Shown in pieces: positions 32,996 through 36,181 of a stretch of DNA of 36,181 nt. The DNA is from UBA2137 sp050251555 (lineage in GTDB: Bacteria; Pseudomonadota; Alphaproteobacteria; Micavibrionales; Micavibrionaceae). Location of the stretch: contig JBFWMN010000013.1 in NCBI GenBank assembly GCA_050251555.1, positions 1-36,181 of the forward strand, read 5' to 3'. Numbering within the stretch: position 1 is the first letter of the stretch; each line of letters starts with the position of its first letter. The notes beneath the pieces are model-generated. The model worked only from the letters and a program-made list of their open reading frames with translations, made no database searches and was not told where the DNA came from. Both the position numbers and the translations under genes were made by a program.

Positions 32996-33490
32996 TTAAA
33001 ATTTCGGCCCCCGCACCTTTCCGATATGCAAGACGCAGATCAGTGTAAAAAGGGCACGGGCCGTATCAAGGTCTGTCTCAAAATGGCGGGCACAGATGCC
33101 GCGTAACATTTCGGACCCGTCATTATGGATGCCGCGCCGTGCCATATCGATAGCTTCCAGCCTTGCCCCGCCGGCCCCTTTGGCATCTTCGTAGGATTGC
33201 ACAATCAGGAAATAATCGCGGATGGTCGTCCGCAATGTTTTCAGTGGCAGACTAATCTCAACCGGTGCGTCTTGAGGCGTGACAGCAGAGGAAAAACTGC
33301 AGATCAGTGCCCCTTCCTTCATTTCCAGCTCAAGCGTATAGCTGTTGTCTACCGCATCTCCCTTCAAATGGATCGTGCCCACCGACTGAAGGGAGGTCAG
33401 GGCGTCCTGACGTTCCTGTTCCACCACGGCTGACAGCTTGATGCCGACAGGGTGTACAAAATGGATATGCGTTAAATTGGGTTTGCCCAT
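32996..33490 (-). CDS. UPF0262 family protein
   Basis: The 164-residue protein matches the UPF0262 pattern: VEQERQDALTSL in the first third, LKTLRTTIRDYFLIVQSYEDA (about 83-103), the highly conserved EAIDMARRGIHNDGSEML, and the end DTARALFTLICVLHI. The family is restricted largely to alphaproteobacteria and has no known function. It is soluble with no signal peptide. It starts the run UPF0262, phosphatase, infA, maf, rng, all on the minus strand with short gaps or overlaps. The promoter may lie in the 47-base gap after the next upstream gene, or that gene's transcript may read through. Confidence 0.93.
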   Translation of the reverse strand: MGKPNLTHIHFVHPVGIKLSAVVEQERQDALTSLQSVGTIHLKGDAVDNSYTLELEMKEGALICSFSSAVTPQDAPVEISLPLKTLRTTIRDYFLIVQSYEDAKGAGGARLEAIDMARRGIHNDGSEMLRGICARHFETDLDTARALFTLICVLHIGKVRGPKF

Positions 33491-33537
33491 AAGGTTTTAT
33501 ACCCCGTCCGCCTGTGACTTATAAGGGAAAACCCGAT

Positions 33538-34899
33538 TTACTGCACAGTTGGCTTTTCGTCTGCCAAACTCCACTGGTCATTATCGGCAATGAGGGGGAC
33601 GACATAACAGTCTTCGGGGTGCGTTTCGCCAATAATTCCGTTATAGCACAGCACGGCGGATTTCAGGACATGCCTATAGCTTTGGTCCAAGGCAGGCGAG
33701 CCCATATGCTCCAACCAGTTGACGGGTGCAAACGCAATCTGGTCTCGTAACGCATAGCAATCATCATAAGAAACAACCACGTTCCAATGATTTCGGGAAT
33801 GGAGTTTCGTCATGGTTGCCAAAGTGCTGAGATGAACCGCAGCGGTCGCCTTCGTGAACTGGATTCTCGCCTCTTCGGAAACACCGATCTCGAAAGAATC
33901 ATTCGGATTAAATGTTTTGAAGGCCATCATATAGGCATCCGGCAATTTGCCGTTTCCGAATTGATAAAAACGCCCGTCTTTAATGGCATGATTATAAAGC
34001 GCGCTCAGCGCCATAAAATCGGTCATGCCCTTTACCGTATAACGCAAATGCATCAGCGGGTTCACGCATGTCCGACAGAAATCGACATAGGTTTCATAAG
34101 GGGGCGCATCCGAAATGCTTTTATAAAAATCATAGGCCAGATTGATATGCTGAACGAAGGAGTCAGGCAGCCCCATGCCCGCAAACAGATTGCCTGTTGC
34201 TTCATGCCCGGGAAAGAAAAAGCGTGAAGCCTCGTCCAGATACCAGTCCGCGGCATCATGAGAATTATTGACCCTGTATGTGAGTTCCTGAATACGCACA
34301 TAAATCTTATTTTCAAGATCCGTGCTGACGGCCCCGCTGAGACGTAAAGGGTAGATGATATTGCTTTCGATATGATGCCGTTCTTCCGGGTCGGCATGAA
34401 TATCCGAAAAACGAAAATGCGGCGTGAGCCCTTCAAGCGTGACGAGTCCTTCGGTAAAAAAGCCCAGACGGGCCAGCGGGTCAGGGCTTAACTGCCCAAT
34501 CGCCTGCGCATCCCAGCCACACAGCATTTGCTGCGTCAGATCCTCAGCCTTTGCCGAAGTAACCAGACCTGTTTTACGGACATCCAGATTAATGGCACGT
34601 CCGATCAATGCCTCCACCAAAGGCTCAGGCAAACGTGCAACGTCGCCAAGATAGGGTGTGGCATGTTCCTGCGCCGTGTCTGTTAAATCCAGAATTTCCT
34701 GCAATTTTTCATTGGGTATACGGCGCTCGCAATAATTGCGCTCGCGTGTTCCCTCGCGCGGCAGCATATTTTCAAAAACGGAGAGAACCTGCGCACTCTG
34801 CCGATTTTTATGTGTGAAGACCAGTGCGGCAAAGCGTTCGCGCAGCGACCCGGTCGGGTCAATCGCCATACGGGATGGAGCAGCAGCCTCAGATGTCAT
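33538..34899 (-). CDS. Uncharacterised helical protein, possible paralogue of its upstream neighbour
   Basis: The 453-residue protein has no signal peptide or membrane segment and looks mostly helical; I do not recognise a family. Residues 202-309 can be aligned by eye with 107-223 of the upstream gene's product, sharing a spaced pattern: RI-x-E, an aromatic-Pro-(Gly)-His-x-Ala-Thr box (FPGHEAT, 229-235), Pro-Asp, a His, Ile-Ser-Asp-Ala (262-265), Val-x-Pro-x3-Leu, Phe-Met and Asp-Gly (308-309). The start overlaps the upstream stop by 11 bases, so the genes are one unit. An ATG ten codons in is an alternative. No catalytic motif is clear. Confidence 0.8.
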   Translation of the reverse strand: MTSEAAAPSRMAIDPTGSLRERFAALVFTHKNRQSAQVLSVFENMLPREGTRERNYCERRIPNEKLQEILDLTDTAQEHATPYLGDVARLPEPLVEALIGRAINLDVRKTGLVTSAKAEDLTQQMLCGWDAQAIGQLSPDPLARLGFFTEGLVTLEGLTPHFRFSDIHADPEERHHIESNIIYPLRLSGAVSTDLENKIYVRIQELTYRVNNSHDAADWYLDEASRFFFPGHEATGNLFAGMGLPDSFVQHINLAYDFYKSISDAPPYETYVDFCRTCVNPLMHLRYTVKGMTDFMALSALYNHAIKDGRFYQFGNGKLPDAYMMAFKTFNPNDSFEIGVSEEARIQFTKATAAVHLSTLATMTKLHSRNHWNVVVSYDDCYALRDQIAFAPVNWLEHMGSPALDQSYRHVLKSAVLCYNGIIGETHPEDCYVVPLIADNDQWSLADEKPTVQ

Positions 34900-36067
34900 T
34901 GGCAGGCACCATAATTTCGCCGTTCATATTGATCGGGCCGTATTCGACTTCAATATCGGGCGCATCATCTTCATCGTCGCTCTCGCTCGTGTCAGGCTTT
35001 TTCAGATAATACGCATCCTCGTCTTCGCGCTCGAAATCACCCAGACTCTCCAGCATCGCAGCCAATTTGGCCCGTTCGGAACCCGCACGCTCACAAATCG
35101 CATAAAATTCCGTTGTCCCGGCATCGTTATCAATCAGGCGTTTGGCAACATCCAGCGCCTCGTGAATCAGCTTGAATGTTTCCATGGACGGGACGGTTTC
35201 AAGTTCCCCGACCTCGCATTCGGCAATGCCGCGGCGCAAAGCTTCGTGGCAATAGGCGCGTAAACCGTAGGTGACATCTCTGATCACATCGGACGGCAGG
35301 TCGGATAGATCGGCGGTAGGTTGGTCATTATTTACAAGACGATAGACAGCCTCGGCAACCTCGCCGCCAAATTGCTTGGTAATGGCATCCAGCTTGTCCC
35401 CGTCGAAGGCAATCCCGCCATAAAAAGCCATCAGGCGCATGCGCGGCGTGACCATAAAGTTTTGCTCATAGGCCTGCATATTCAGGCGAAAGACAGGCGA
35501 AACGGCTTCTTGTGCAATTTGGATAAACGCCTCACTAATCGTTTCTTCGGACATTCTGAAAAATGCGTCATAATGCGGCTTTAAATCATCCGGCATATCC
35601 AGCCCCGCACGTGTCTCATAAATCTCGATATCATCGCGCAGACCGATATGGGTGGCGGCATGCGGATACATCCAGAACGGGGAATGATATGGGTCGTCCT
35701 CATAATGATTGAGAACGGACACAATTCTGTTTTCACGTTCGCGAATACGCTGAGCCAAACGGTCCGTGTCCGCAAAAGACTGACGGGCCGTAAATTCCAG
35801 ATTCTCTTTATAAAAAGCCTTCATATCCTCCAGATCAGCGGGTGACATGTTCGCCAGTTCTTCGGCTTGAAAAGCTTCCAGATCAAAAAGACGCTTCACT
35901 TTCAAAACGAAGGCGGGCGAGGTAAAGCGACGTGTGTCCGGAATGACAGCGCCCATGTCTTCAAGCTCACGTACCTCTTCGCATAATTTGCGGGCATCTT
36001 CTGAGAGATAATCTTTGAAATTGGCAGGGGCCTCATCTTTAAAATGCAGATAGGTCAACACTTCCAT
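34889..36067 (-). CDS. Uncharacterised acidic helical protein, possible paralogue of its downstream neighbour
   Basis: The 392-residue protein is soluble, strongly acidic and helical, with an Asp/Glu/Ser-rich disordered tract at about 345-372 (SESDDEDDAPDIEVE). Residues 107-223 carry the same spaced pattern as the downstream protein: RIRERENRI, YPHAAT (134-139), MPDD, a His at 165, ISEA (177-180), VSPVFRL, NFM and FDG. I know no family for it. The start lies three bases after the stop of the gene running off the window edge, so at least three genes form one unit. Confidence 0.8.
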   Translation of the reverse strand: MEVLTYLHFKDEAPANFKDYLSEDARKLCEEVRELEDMGAVIPDTRRFTSPAFVLKVKRLFDLEAFQAEELANMSPADLEDMKAFYKENLEFTARQSFADTDRLAQRIRERENRIVSVLNHYEDDPYHSPFWMYPHAATHIGLRDDIEIYETRAGLDMPDDLKPHYDAFFRMSEETISEAFIQIAQEAVSPVFRLNMQAYEQNFMVTPRMRLMAFYGGIAFDGDKLDAITKQFGGEVAEAVYRLVNNDQPTADLSDLPSDVIRDVTYGLRAYCHEALRRGIAECEVGELETVPSMETFKLIHEALDVAKRLIDNDAGTTEFYAICERAGSERAKLAAMLESLGDFEREDEDAYYLKKPDTSESDDEDDAPDIEVEYGPINMNGEIMVPANDI

Positions 36068-36070
36068 CAG

Positions 36071-36181
36071 TTAGCCGGGGAGGCTCATCTTATAGTTTTT
36101 GACAAAGTCGCCATAGTCGCGCTCAACCGCCGACAGAAATCCGTAAAACAGATCAATGCGGTCATAATCGACCTGCAGATC
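36071..36181 (-). CDS. C-terminal fragment of an unknown protein (runs off the window)
   Basis: The minus strand is open from the window edge for 36 codons and ends DFVKNYKMSLPG with a TAA at 36071-36073. The piece is aromatic-rich (DYDRIDLFYGFL) and helical. Three bases separate its stop from the next ATG, so it belongs to the same operon as the two unknown genes downstream. Too little is present to name it. Confidence 0.65.
   Translation of the reverse strand, partial: DLQVDYDRIDLFYGFLSAVERDYGDFVKNYKMSLPG

Noticed and set aside
34736..35263. A 175-codon open frame on the plus strand
   Set aside because: It straddles the overlap of two minus-strand genes in antisense and has no start signal or domain.

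Overview
The window reads as chromosomal DNA of an alphaproteobacterium. The best markers are the 41-residue ribosomal protein L36, the purL-bolA-grxD trio, the UPF0262 / low-molecular-weight phosphatase / infA / maf / RNase G run, a three-subunit proton-translocating transhydrogenase (pntAA-pntAB-pntB) and a DUF3307 membrane protein. Moderate GC and several possible TTG/GTG starts would suit a Micavibrio- or Rhodospirillales-like lineage, but that placement is inference. I saw no rRNA, tRNA, CRISPR array, insertion sequence or phage gene, and no gene-free stretch longer than about 250 bases.

Layout. 1-1.6 kb: the 5' part of a secreted-protein gene, an orphan flagellar-rod-like gene and a sulfotransferase. 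1.6-4.1 kb: ftsK on the minus strand, divergent from a small unknown gene across a palindrome-bearing spacer. 4.8-8.4 kb (+): mreD-mrdA-mrdB, the membrane half of the rod-shape elongasome. 8.4-13.3 kb (-): mreB-mreC-purL-bolA-grxD, facing it, so mreBC is separated from mreD and inverted. 13.5-14.2 kb (-): rpmJ with a clear promoter and terminator, and a DUF3307 gene.

14.3-25.3 kb is the most interesting part. A cyclic-nucleotide-binding/EAL phosphodiesterase is followed by a FecR-domain, beta-roll, probably type-I-secreted surface protein (both +). Facing them is a tightly packed minus-strand operon: TolC-type outer membrane protein, ABC exporter with a degenerate C39 domain, HlyD-type adaptor, and a CHASE2-adenylate cyclase. 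The cyclase could make cAMP, the cNMP-EAL protein could sense it and degrade c-di-GMP, and the exporter could secrete the FecR protein: a possible self-contained cAMP/c-di-GMP-gated secretion module.

25.5-28.7 kb (+): pntAA-pntAB-pntB, with a lysine/alanine/proline histone-like tail on PntAA. 28.7-30.4 kb (+): an MliC-like lysozyme-inhibitor lipoprotein, a 71-residue MbcA/ParS antitoxin-like protein and a periplasmic PRC-barrel protein. 30.4-33.5 kb (-): UPF0262, phosphatase, infA, maf and RNase G. 33.5-36.2 kb (-): overlapping unknown genes, two of which look like distant tandem paralogues.
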